The position numbers and the translations under genes were made by a program. Below the pieces are notes generated by a model. That model was not told the DNA's origin and ran no database searches. It saw only the letters and a program-made list of their open reading frames with translations. Shown one piece after another: positions 53,619 to 63,644 of a stretch of DNA of 64,000 bases. The DNA is taken from the NCBI RefSeq assembly GCF_963662255.1, contig NC_085046.1:53724570-53788569 (forward strand). The letters are read 5' to 3'. The DNA is from Cinclus cinclus. Taxonomy: Eukaryota > Chordata > Aves > Passeriformes > Cinclidae. Position 1 is the stretch's first letter. Each line of letters begins with the position of its first letter.

Positions 53619-53663
53619 TATTTAAGGAGGGTTCCGAACAATCAAGAGAGCTTTGGTCACGTG
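53619..53663 (+). promoter_or_regulatory. TATTTAAG box and CACGTG E-box, spacer of unit 1
   Basis: TATTTAAG at 53619-53626 and GTCACGTGG (E-box 53658-53663). They lie about 1.2 kb upstream of the next copy's ATG and could be a promoter for copy 2. The first copy has no such element upstream because the array starts at 50844. Confidence 0.3.
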
Positions 53664-54180
53664 GATCACCGAGGGTTGTGTGTCTGTCTCCAGCCAGGAC
53701 CGCGGTTACCGTTCTACTCAACGACAGCAGAGATTTTCTCCCCGTTTTGGACCGTTTTTGGTTTGCCCAAAAGGGTGCTTGATGCTTCTTTTTCAGTTCT
53801 CTCTCCATCATCAACTTGATGTTTCAATGGGATGAGGAGAGCAACAGCGGGTTGCAAGGGTCACTGAGCTAAGGACCACACCATCGTGCCCGTCAACAGC
53901 GATCCAATGGGGCTGTGGAGAAGAAAAGAAATGGGAATTGAAAAGCAACCTGGCAAGAAGTTGATGCGGAGACTGGCAGGAGATGTCAGCATGTGCTCGC
54001 CTGTCCGAGTGGCGCAGGCGAGCAGCACTGAGAATAGAGAAGAAGGGCTGTCATGTCACGGGATTTAAAGCAGCCAAGCCACGTGCCTGATGTTCACAGA
54101 AGCCTCCCGTGCCAAAAGTGGGAAACTAGCAGGTAATGTGCTTCTAGAGGAGAAATGCTGGGACTGAGGTGGCCAAATGA

Positions 54181-54188
54181 TTATAAAA
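54181..54188 (+). promoter_or_regulatory. TATA-like box, unit 2
   Basis: TTATAAAA at the same place as in unit 1. Two TGACATCA elements follow at 54322-54329 and 54333-54340. Confidence 0.35.
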
Positions 54189-54614
54189 TCCAAGGCAAGA
54201 AAGAGGGAATGATGGCATGGCCCACGTACCCCATGTTTTCTCCTGAGGCCGTGTACTTGCAGGGGCTAAAGGCCCGCTCTGGCAGATTTGGAAGGCAGTC
54301 AAGGCAGCCAGACGAGAGCAGTGACATCAGCGTGACATCAGCGGCCCACAAACCGCATGGGTGGCAACCTCAGTGAGCAAAGCATTGTGACCTCACATCC
54401 CTCACTGCTTATGTTTGGGCACAGACAGAGCTGGGCTCAGACCGGCTCGCGCCTGGACTCCTGGCAAGCGTGCCTGCGAGGACTGGAAGCCCGCGAGGTC
54501 CTTGGGAGCTGCTGTGGGCAAGTCTGGGTTGTGATTCCCACGCCTTTGCCTGTTTCCTTAGCCATACGTGGTTGAGGAAGCCAAGCAGTGTGAGCGGTGC
54601 TTGCGGCGGCACAG

Positions 54615-54762
54615 GTGAGCGGTGCAGGAAAGGACTACGGGGTGGCCGTGGGCTGGGCGATGGTGTCTGGGGAGCTGTGAGTGTGTGGTGTCCTTCTTGA
54701 GGGGCCTGGGCGCTCCTTTGAGCCGCCCATCTCCCTGGGACAGCAAGTGACCTGTTTTGCAG
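54615..54762 (+). other. Candidate 5' UTR intron, unit 2 (148 bp)
   Basis: Identical splice sites and length to the unit 1 candidate. The next ATG in exon 2 is at 54822. Confidence 0.55.
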
Positions 54763-54821
54763 CGTGTCACACCAGCAGGAGGGAGCAGCTGCTGTGCCCA
54801 GCTCTGCTGCAAGCCACAAGC

Positions 54822-55654
54822 ATGGCCACGGAGACAGACTGGAACTGCCCCATCTGCCGTGACGGTCCCGGTGAAAAGGCTTCTGTAACACCGTGCGTCC
54901 ACCAGTTCTGCCTGGGCTGCATTGTGCGCTGGGTCAAGACCAAGCCATTGTGCCCCCTGTGCAGGCAGCCTATCAAGAGCATCGTTTACTCTGTTCGGTC
55001 GGAGGAAGACTTTCTGGAGATAGCTCTCCCAAGCTCCTCAGACTCATGGGCTGCTGGTCACCAGGATGAGCAGGGGGCTGCGGAGCGCATGCCCAGCACC
55101 TATGTAGCTGGCTTCCCAGCTGAGCTCTGGGCTGGCATTTTCCAGGACTGCTCAGAAATCCTGGAGCCCCTGCTGCCCTGGCTGAACCAGGAGCTTTCGC
55201 AGCTGCTCAGGACCCACTGGTGGGAGGTGGCTCTGGCACAGAGTGTGGTCGTAGCCAATTTGTGCTACTATGGGCTGAGGCAGGAGGCCTTGGTCCAGGA
55301 GCTGCAAGGCCTGCTGCAGGAGCAGACGGTGGCATTTGTGCGCCGGCTCATTGACACTGCTGCTGACAGGTGCAGTGATGAGATCCTGCGGCGGATGAAC
55401 CTCCTGAACTCCCATGCTCAGGAGGAAGAGGAGCAGGAGCAGGAGCAGGAGGAAGAGGAGGAGGGTCCCAAAGGCATCACTGCCTCCCTCCAGGGGACTC
55501 TCACCCCCATGGTGGCCTCCTCCCACAGCCCTATGGTCTCCAATGTGGAAGCAGACACTGGAACATTGGAAGCCACGCTGCGTGAGGGGCCCAGCCGCTC
55601 TCCATCCATGCCCGTCCATGCAGAGCGGGAGCAGCCCCAGGATGAGCCTGGCGA

Positions 55655-55717
<63 letters not shown>

Positions 55718-55904
55718 AGGCCCCTCTGCCCAAGGCTGCAGCCGCAGCCCTCGTGCTCCTGGCCGGGACACGGACAGCGTGCCCAAGGAGCGCCGGCGCC
55801 CCACAAAGAGGAAGGCCTCTAGACCTCAGGACTCTCCCCAGCCCCCAAAAAGGCCGTCCCGCCAGCGCAAGCCCAAGCCAAGGCCCCTTGATTGTAGGAA
55901 GTAG
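54822..55904 (+). CDS. TOPORS-like RING finger protein, copy 2 (360 aa)
   Basis: All eight RING ligands, the helical segment and the basic tail are as in copy 1, so this copy should be equally competent. Differences seen are Gly163 instead of Ala and a poly-Ala tract of 19 uninterrupted GCA codons, the longest of the four. The Ala run leads into GEGPSAQG where copy 1 has GEGLSAQG. The reading frame is intact with no stop or frameshift. Confidence 0.85.
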
Positions 55905-55964
55905 GAGTAGGTGTAGGAGTAAAGAATCAATGTTAGGAGTTGGAAATTGTTTTTAGAAGTAGGA

Positions 55965-56010
55965 AATAAATGGTAGAGTTAGGGAATCAATTGTAGAAGT
56001 AGGAAATAAA
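55965..56010 (+). terminator. Twin poly(A) signals, unit 2
   Basis: AATAAA at 55965-55970 and 56005-56010, same arrangement as in unit 1. Confidence 0.75.
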
Positions 56011-56956
56011 TTGTTGTTTCTCTGACACAGTCTCAGAGTGTGGCTTTCTCGGCCTTCTCCTGTTGCCTTTTCCCTCTGCCCTCAAATGCCAATGTGGGCG
56101 GCAACTGGGAGGGGAAGGGATAGGAACATTGTAGCCACAGGGGCCCAGAGGAGCCCTGGCAGGGGCCTGTGCCCAGTGCTACAGGAAGACAAGAAGCAGC
56201 CCCCAGGCAGGCCAAGCTTGGGACCCAGCCTGGGAGTCTGGAAAGCTTCCTGCTCTCAACTGCAGGGCAGGACAGGCCATCTTCATGGGGCATGAGCTGC
56301 AGGCAGCAAGCGAGCTAAAAGGGACAGAAGGAGCCCTCAGCTGGGGTCACAGTCAGTGCTGCAGAGGAAAGCAAAACTTCTCGGGATCCAGAGCCAATGT
56401 GGCCTGAGGGAAAGTTCCTTCTTGACCCCAGGGCTACTGATTGGCCGTGTTGAAAAGGGGCTCTGGAATGAAGGCAGCCAGTGGAAACACCGGTCGCCTT
56501 GGAGAACCACATGCCATCCTGCCTGTTCAGCAGAGTCAGTTGCACAGGACAACCCAGGGTCTGCCAGGCCAAGTGCCAGTGGCACAATAGGTAGAGTCTG
56601 CAAGGATGCTCCAGGAAGACCCTGATGCAAAGAGATGGAGAGATGCTTCATTGGTGTGGCTAGCTTTTAGCTGTCAGAATAAACCAAAACTCTTGTAGGG
56701 ATCTTCAGAAGATCCCGCCCTTCAAAATGACAGTGGCCTGCACCGAGAGAGGGGCCGGCTTCCAGTTTGATGCCGCCCTGAGCACTGAAGGGGATGAGTG
56801 GAGGGAAAGAGCCAAGAGGAAGGATGGATTTGAACAAATCCACAGGATTCCTGCCAAGCCATTGAAGCCTAAGTGCAGATGTATCATTGGCCAAGGAAAT
56901 GAGTGACTTGAGATGGCAAGAAGTCAGATGTGTACAGGCGAGAAACGCAAGCCCTC

Positions 56957-57001
56957 TATTTAAGGAGGGTTCCGAACAATCAAGAGAGCTTTGGTCACGT
57001 G
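56957..57001 (+). promoter_or_regulatory. TATTTAAG box and E-box, spacer of unit 2
   Basis: TATTTAAG at 56957-56964 and CACGTG at 56996-57001, upstream of copy 3. Confidence 0.3.
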
Positions 57002-57518
57002 GATCACCGAGGGTTGTGTGTCTGTCTCCAGCCAGGACCGCGGTTACCGTTCTACTCAACGACAGCAGAGATTTTCTCCCCGTTTTGGACCGTTTTTGGT
57101 TTGCCCAAAAGGGTGCTTGATGCTTCTTTTTCAGTTCTCTCTCCATCGTCAACTTGATGTTTCAATGGGATGAGGAGAGCAACAGCGGGTTGCAAGGGTC
57201 ACTGAGCTAAGGACCACACCATCGTGCCCGTCAACAGCGATCCAATGGGGCTGTGGAGAAGAAAAGAAATGGGAATTGAAAAGCAACCTGGCAAGAAGTT
57301 GATGCGGAGACTGGCAGGAGATGTCAGCATGTGCTCGCCTGTCCGAGTGGCGCAGGCGAGCAGCACTGAGAATAGAGAAGAAGGGCTGTCATGTCACGGG
57401 ATTTAAAGCAGCCAAGCCACGTGCCTGATGTTCACAGAAGCCTCCCGTGCCAAAAGTGGGAAACTAGCAGGTAATGTGCTTCTAGAGGAGAAATGCTGGG
57501 ACTGAGGTGGCCAAATGA

Positions 57519-57526
57519 TTATAAAA
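57519..57526 (+). promoter_or_regulatory. TATA-like box, unit 3
   Basis: TTATAAAA, positionally equivalent to units 1 and 2. Confidence 0.35.
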
Positions 57527-57952
57527 TCCAAGGCAAGAAAGAGGGAATGATGGCATGGCCCACGTACCCCATGTTTTCTCCTGAGGCCGTGTACTTGCAG
57601 GGGCTAAAGGCCCGCTCTGGCAGATTTGGAAGGCAGTCAAGGCAGCCAGACGAGAGCAGTGACATCAGCGTGACATCAGCGGCCCACAAACCGCATGGGT
57701 GGCAACCTCAGTGAGCAAAGCATTGTGACCTCACATCCCTCACTGCTTATGTTTGGGCACAGACAGAGCTGGGCTCAGACCGGCTCGCGCCTGGACTCCT
57801 GGCAAGCGTGCCTGCGAGGACTGGAAGCCCGCGAGGTCCTTGGGAGCTGCTGTGGGCAAGTCTGGGTTGTGATTCCCACGCCTTTGCCTGTTTCCTTAGC
57901 CATACGTGGTTGAGGAAGCCAAGCAGTGTGAGCGGTGCTTGCGGCGGCACAG

Positions 57953-58100
57953 GTGAGCGGTGCAGGAAAGGACTACGGGGTGGCCGTGGGCTGGGCGATG
58001 GTGTCTGGGGAGCTGTGAGTGTGTGGTGTCCTTCTTGAGGGGCCTGGGCGCTCCTTTGAGCCGCCCATCTCCCTGGGACAGCAAGTGACCTGTTTTGCAG
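57953..58100 (+). other. Candidate 5' UTR intron, unit 3 (148 bp)
   Basis: Same donor, acceptor and length as in the other units. The next ATG is at 58160. Confidence 0.55.
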
Positions 58101-58159
58101 CGTGTCACACCAGCAGGAGGGAGCAGCTGCTGTGCCCAGCTCTGCTGCAAGCCACAAGC

Positions 58160-58992
58160 ATGGCCACGGAGACAGACTGGAACTGCCCCATCTGCCGTGA
58201 CGGTCCCGGTGAAAAGGCTTCTGTAACACCGTGCGTCCACCAGTTCTGCCTGGGCTGCATTGTGCGCTGGGTCAAGACCAAGCCATTGTGCCCCCTGTGC
58301 AGGCAGCCTATCAAGAGCATCGTTTACTCTGTTCGGTCGGAGGAAGACTTTCTGGAGATAGCTCTCCCAAGCTCCTCAGACTCATGGGCTGCTGGTCACC
58401 AGGATGAGCAGGGGGCTGCGGAGCGCATGCCCAGCACCTATGTAGCTGGCTTCCCAGCTGAGCTCTGGGCTGGCATTTTCCAGGACTGCTCAGAAATCCT
58501 GGAGCCCCTGCTGCCCTGGCTGAACCAGGAGCTTTCGCAGCTGCTCAGGACCCACTGGTGGGAGGTGGCTCTGGCACAGAGTGTGGTCGTAGCCAATTTG
58601 TGCTACTATGGGCTGAGGCAGGAGGCCTTGGTCCAGGAGCTGCAAGGCCTGCTGCAGGAGCAGACGGTGGCATTTGTGCGCCGGCTCATTGACACTGCTG
58701 CTGACAGGTGCAGTGATGAGATCCTGCGGCGGATGAACCTCCTGAACTCCCATGCTCAGGAGGAAGAGGAGCAGGAGCAGGAGCAGGAGGAAGAGGAGGA
58801 GGGTCCCAAAGGCATCACTGCCTCCCTCCAGGGGACTCTCACCCCCATGGTGGCCTCCTCCCACAGCCCTATGGTCTCCAATGTGGAAGCAGACACTGGA
58901 ACATTGGAAGCCACGCTGCGTGAGGGGCCCAGCCGCTCTCCATCCATGCCCGTCCATGCAGAGCGGGAGCAGCCCCAGGACGAGCCTGGCGA

Positions 58993-59049
<57 letters not shown>

Positions 59050-59236
59050 AGGCCCCTCTGCCCAAGGCTGCAGCCGCAGCCCTCGTGCTCCTGGCCGGGA
59101 CACGGACAGCGTGCCCAAGGAGCGCCGGCGCCCCACAAAGAGGAAGGCCTCTAGACCTCAGGACTCTCCCCAGCCCCCAAAAAGGCCGTCCCGCCAGCGC
59201 AAGCCCAAGCCAAGGCCCCTTGATTGTAGGAAGTAG
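58160..59236 (+). CDS. TOPORS-like RING finger protein, copy 3 (358 aa)
   Basis: Intact. Apart from a 17-residue Ala tract instead of 19, the translation appears the same as copy 2, including Gly163 and GEGPSAQG. All RING ligands are present. Copies 2 and 3 are the closest pair in the coding part, which suggests a recent duplication or conversion between them. Confidence 0.85.
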
Positions 59237-59296
59237 GAGTAGGTGTAGGAGTAAAGAATCAATGTTAGGAGTTGGAAATTGTTTTTAGAAGTAGGA

Positions 59297-59342
59297 AATA
59301 AATGGTAGAGTTAGGGAATCAATTGTAGAAGTAGGAAATAAA
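59297..59342 (+). terminator. Twin poly(A) signals, unit 3
   Basis: AATAAA at 59297-59302 and 59337-59342. Confidence 0.75.
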
Positions 59343-60288
59343 TTGTTGTTTCTCTGACACAGTCTCAGAGTGTGGCTTTCTCGGCCTTCTCCTGTTGCCT
59401 TTTCCCTCTGCCCTCAAATGCCAATGTGGGCGGCAACTGGGAGGGGAAGGGATAGGAACATTGTAGCCACAGGGGCCCAGAGGAGCCCTGGCAGGGGCCT
59501 GTGCCCAGTGCTACAGGAAGACAAGAAGCAGCCCCCAGGCAGGCCAAGCTTGGGACCCAGCCTGGGAGTCTGGAAAGCTTCCTGCTCTCAACTGCAGGGC
59601 AGGACAGGCCATCTTCATGGGGCATGAGCTGCAGGCAGCAAGCGAGCTAAAAGGGACAGAAGGAGCCCTCAGCTGGGGTCACAGTCAGTGCTGCAGAGGA
59701 AAGCAAAACTTCTCGGGATCCAGAGCCAATGTGGCCTGAGGGAAAGTTCCTTCTTGACCCCAGGGCTACTGATTGGCCGTGTTGAAAAGGGGCTCTGGAA
59801 TGAAGGCAGCCAGTGGAAACACCGGTCGCCTTGGAGAACCACATGCCATCCTGCCTGTTCAGCAGAGTCAGCTGCACAGGACAACCCAGGGTCTGCCAGG
59901 CCAAGTGCCAGTGGCACAATAGGTAGAGTCTGCAAGGATGCTCCAGGAAGTCCCTGATGCAAAGAGATGGAGAGATGCTTCGTTGGTGTGGCTAGCTTTT
60001 AGCTGTCAGAATAAACCAAAACTCTTGTAGGGATCTTCAGAAGATCCCGCCCTTCAAAATGACAATGGCCTGCACCGAGAGAGGGGCCAGCTTCCAGTCT
60101 GATGCCGCCCTGAGCACTGAAGGGGATGAGTGGAGGGAAAGAGCCAAGAGGAAGGATGGATTTGAACAAATCCACAGGATTCCTGCCAAGCCATTGAAGC
60201 CTAAGTGCAGATGTATCATTGGCCAAGGAAATGAGTGACTTGAGATGGCAAGAAGTCAGATGTGTACAGGCGAGAAACGCAAGCCCTC

Positions 60289-60333
60289 TATTTAAGGAGG
60301 GTTCCGAACAATCAAGAGAGCTTTTGTCACGTG
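60289..60333 (+). promoter_or_regulatory. TATTTAAG box and E-box, spacer of unit 3
   Basis: TATTTAAG at 60289-60296 and CACGTG at 60328-60333. The base before TCACGTG is T here rather than G. Confidence 0.3.
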
Positions 60334-60850
60334 GATCACCGAGGGTTGTGTGTCTGTCTCCAGCCAGGACCGCGGTTACCGTTCTACTCAACGACAGCAG
60401 AGATTTTCTCCCCGTTTTGGACCGTTTTTGGTTTGCCCAAAAGGGTTCTTGATGCTTCTTTTTCAGTTCTCTCTCCATCATCAACTTGATGTTTCAATGG
60501 GATGAGGAGAGCAACAGCGGGTTGCAAGGGTCACTGAGCTAAGGACCACACCATCGTGCCCGTCAACAGCGATCCAATGGGGCTGTGGAGAAGAAAAGAA
60601 ATGGGAATTGAAAAGCAACCTGGCAAGAAGTTGATGCGGAGACTGGCAGGAGATGTCAGCATGTGCTCGCCTGTCCGAGTGGCGCAGGCGAGCAGCACTG
60701 AGAATAGAGAAGAAGGGCTGTCATGTCACGGGATTTAAAGCAGCCAAGCCACGTGCCTGATGTTCACAGAAGCCTCCCGTGCCAAAAGTGGGAAACTAGC
60801 AGGTAATGTGCTTCTAGAGGAGAAATGCTGGGACTGAGGTGGCCAAATGA

Positions 60851-60858
60851 TTATAAAA
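60851..60858 (+). promoter_or_regulatory. TATA-like box, unit 4
   Basis: TTATAAAA, positionally equivalent to the other units. Confidence 0.35.
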
Positions 60859-61284
60859 TCCGAGGCAAGAAAGAGGGAATGATGGCATGGCCCACGTACC
60901 CCATGTTTTCTCCTGAGGCCGTGTACTTGCAGGGGCTAAAGGCCCGCTCTGGCAGATTTGGAAGGCAGTCAAGGCAGCCAGACGAGAGCAGTGACATCAG
61001 TGTGACATCAGCGGCCCACAAACCGCATGGGTGGCAACCTCAGTGAGCAAAGCATTGTGACCTCACATCCCTCACTGCTTATGTTTGGGCACAGACAGAG
61101 CTGGGCTCAGACCGGCTCGCGCCTGGACTCCTGGCAAGCGTGCCTGCGAGGACTGGAAGCCCGCGAGGTCCTTGGGAGCTGCTGTGGGCAAGTCTGGGTT
61201 GTGATTCCCACGCCTTTGCCTGTTTCCTTAGCCATACCTGGTTGAGGAAGCCAAGCAGTGTGAGCGGTGCTTGCGGCGGCACAG

Positions 61285-61432
61285 GTGAGCGGTGCAGGAA
61301 AGGACTACGGGGTGGCCGTGGGCTGGGCGATGGTGTCTGGGGAGCTGTGAGTGTGTGGTGTCCTTCTTGAGGGGCCTGGGCGCTCCTTTGAGCCGCCCAT
61401 CTCCCTGGGACAGCAAGTGACCTGTTTTGCAG
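61285..61432 (+). other. Candidate 5' UTR intron, unit 4 (148 bp)
   Basis: Same splice sites and length. The next ATG is at 61492. Confidence 0.55.
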
Positions 61433-61491
61433 CGTGTCACACCAGCAGGAGGGAGCAGCTGCTGTGCCCAGCTCTGCTGCAAGCCACAAGC

Positions 61492-62547
61492 ATGGCCACG
61501 GAGACAGACTGGAACTGCCCCATCTGCCGTGACGGTCCCGGTGAAAAGGCTTCTGTAACACCGTGCGTCCACCAGTTCTGCCTGGGCTGCATTGTGCGCT
61601 GGGTCAAGACCAAGCCATTGTGCCCCCTGTGCAGGCAGCCTATCAAGAGCATCGTTTACTCTGTTCGGTCGGAGGAAGACTTTCTGGAGATAGCTCTCCC
61701 AAGCTCCTCAGACTCATGGGCTGCTGGTCACCAGGATGAGCAGGGGGCTGCGGAGCGCATGCCCAGCACCTATGTAGCTGGCTTCCCAGCTGAGCTCTGG
61801 GCTGGCATTTTCCAGGACTGCTCAGAAATCCTGGAGCCCCTGCTGCCCTGGCTGAACCAGGAGCTTTCGCAGCTGCTCAGGACCCACTGGTGGGAGGTGG
61901 CTCTGGCACAGAGTGTGGTCGTAGCCAATTTGTGCTACTATGGGCTGAGGCAGGAGGCCTTGGTCCAGGAGCTGCAAGCCCTGCTGCAGGAGCAGACGGT
62001 GGCATTTGTGCGCCGGCTCATTGACACTGCTGCTGACAGGTGCAGTGATGAGATCCTGCGGCGGATGAACCTCCTGAACTCCCATGCTCAGGAGGAAGAG
62101 GAGCAGGAGCAGGAGCAGGAGGAAGAGGAGGAGGGTCCCAAAGGCATCACTGCCTCCCTCCAGGGGACTCTCACCCCCATGGTGGCCTCCTCCCACAGCC
62201 CTATGGTCTCCAATGTGGAAGCAGACACTGGAACATTGGAAGCCACGCTGCGTGAGGGGCCCAGCCGCTCTCCATCCATGCCCGTCCATGCAGAGCGGGA
62301 GCAGCCCCAGGACGAGCCTGGCGAGGCAGAAGCAGCAGCAGCAGCAGCAGCAGCAGGAGAAGGCCCCTCTGCCCAAGGCTGCAGCCGCAGCCCTCGTGCT
62401 CCTGGCCGGGACACGGACAGCGTGCCCAAGGAGCGCCGGCGCCCCACAAAGAGGAAGGCCTCTAGACCTCAGGACTCTCCCCAGCCCCCAAAAAGGCCGT
62501 CCCGCCAGCGCAAGCCCAAGCCAAGGCCCCTTGATTGTAGGAAGTAG
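61492..62547 (+). CDS. TOPORS-like RING finger protein, copy 4 (351 aa)
   Basis: Intact, with all RING ligands. Residue 163 is Ala as in copy 1. The Ala tract is the shortest and is broken by Glu (Ala-Glu-Ala8) through a GCA to GAA change. The interruption may slow slippage of the tract. The copy ends in the same basic tail, PRPLDCRK. Confidence 0.85.
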   Translation: MATETDWNCPICRDGPGEKASVTPCVHQFCLGCIVRWVKTKPLCPLCRQPIKSIVYSVRSEEDFLEIALPSSSDSWAAGHQDEQGAAERMPSTYVAGFPAELWAGIFQDCSEILEPLLPWLNQELSQLLRTHWWEVALAQSVVVANLCYYGLRQEALVQELQALLQEQTVAFVRRLIDTAADRCSDEILRRMNLLNSHAQEEEEQEQEQEEEEEGPKGITASLQGTLTPMVASSHSPMVSNVEADTGTLEATLREGPSRSPSMPVHAEREQPQDEPGEAEAAAAAAAAGEGPSAQGCSRSPRAPGRDTDSVPKERRRPTKRKASRPQDSPQPPKRPSRQRKPKPRPLDCRK

Positions 62548-62607
62548 GAGTAGGTGTAGGAGTAAAGAATCAATGTTAGGAGTTGGAAATTGTTTTTAGA
62601 AGTAGGA

Positions 62608-62653
62608 AATAAATGGTAGAGTTAGGGAATCAATTGTAGAAGTAGGAAATAAA
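62608..62653 (+). terminator. Twin poly(A) signals, unit 4
   Basis: AATAAA at 62608-62613 and 62648-62653. Confidence 0.75.
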
Positions 62654-63599
62654 TTGTTGTTTCTCTGACACAGTCTCAGAGTGTGGCTTTCTCGGCCTTC
62701 TCGTGTTGCCTTTTCCCTCTGCCCTCAAATGCCAATGTGGGCGGCAACTGGGAGGGGAAGGGATAGGAACATTGTAGCCACAGGGGCCCAGAGGAGCCCT
62801 GGCAGGGGCCTGTGCCCAGTGCTACAGGAAGACAAGAAGCAGCCCCCAGGCAGGCCAAGCTTGGGACCCAGCCTGGGAGTCTGGAAAGCTTCCTGCTCTC
62901 AACTGCAGGGCAGGACAGGCCATCTTCATGGGGCATGAGCTGCAGGCAGCAAGCGAGCTAAAAGGGACAGAAGGAGCCCTCAGCTGGGGTCACAGTCAGT
63001 GCTGCAGAGGAAAGCAAAACTTCTCGGGATCCAGAGCCAATGTGGCCTGAGGGAAAGTTCCTTCTTGACCCCAGGGCTACTGATTGGCCGTGTTGAAAAG
63101 GGGCTCTGGAATGAAGGCAGCCAGTGGAAACACCGGTCGCCTTGGAGAACCACATGCCATCCTGCCTGTTCAGCAGAGTCTGCTGCACAGGACAACCCAG
63201 GGTCTGCCAGGCCAAGTGCCAGTGGCACAATAGGTAGAGTCTGCAAGGATGCTCCAGGAAGTCCCTGATGCAAAGAGATGGAGAGATGCTTCGTTGATGT
63301 GGCTAGCTTTTAGCTGTCAGAATAAACCAAAACTCTTGTAGGGATCTTCAGAAGATCCCGCCCTTCAAAATGACAATGGCCTGCACCGAGAGAGGGGCCA
63401 GCTTCCAGTCTGATGCCGCCCTGAGCACTGAAGGGGATGAGTGGAGGGAAAGAGCCAAGAGGAAGGATGGATTTGAACAAATCCACAGGATTCCTGCCAA
63501 GCCATTGAAGCCTAAGTGCAGATGTATCATTGGCCAAGGAAATGAGTGACTTGAGATGGCAAGAAGTCAGATGTGTACAGGCGAGAAACGCAAGCCCTC

Positions 63600-63644
63600 T
63601 ATTTAAGGAGGGTTCCGAACAATCAAGAGAGCTTTTGTCACGTG
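63600..63644 (+). promoter_or_regulatory. TATTTAAG box and E-box, spacer of unit 4
   Basis: TATTTAAG at 63600-63607 and CACGTG at 63639-63644. It would serve a fifth unit beyond the window. Confidence 0.3.

Larger units (their letters stand above)
50844..54153 (+). repeat. Array unit 1 (3310 bp)
   Basis: First full unit of the head-to-tail array. In order it holds a TATA-like TTATAAAA, a TGACATCA element (its partner is TGACATAA here), the candidate 5' exon and 148-bp intron, the TOPORS-like CDS, twin AATAAA, then about 1.5 kb of spacer without a recognised gene. The spacer has a TATTTAAG box and an E-box. This unit lacks a 4-bp insertion (AGGC, near 52874) present in units 2-4. Confidence 0.95.
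54154..57491 (+). repeat. Array unit 2 (3338 bp)
   Basis: Near-identical to unit 1. The length difference is explained by eight extra GCA codons (24 bp) plus the 4-bp AGGC insertion. Confidence 0.96.
57492..60823 (+). repeat. Array unit 3 (3332 bp)
   Basis: Near-identical to unit 2 and two GCA codons shorter. Its 3' spacer shares several single-base variants with unit 4 rather than unit 2. Confidence 0.96.
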
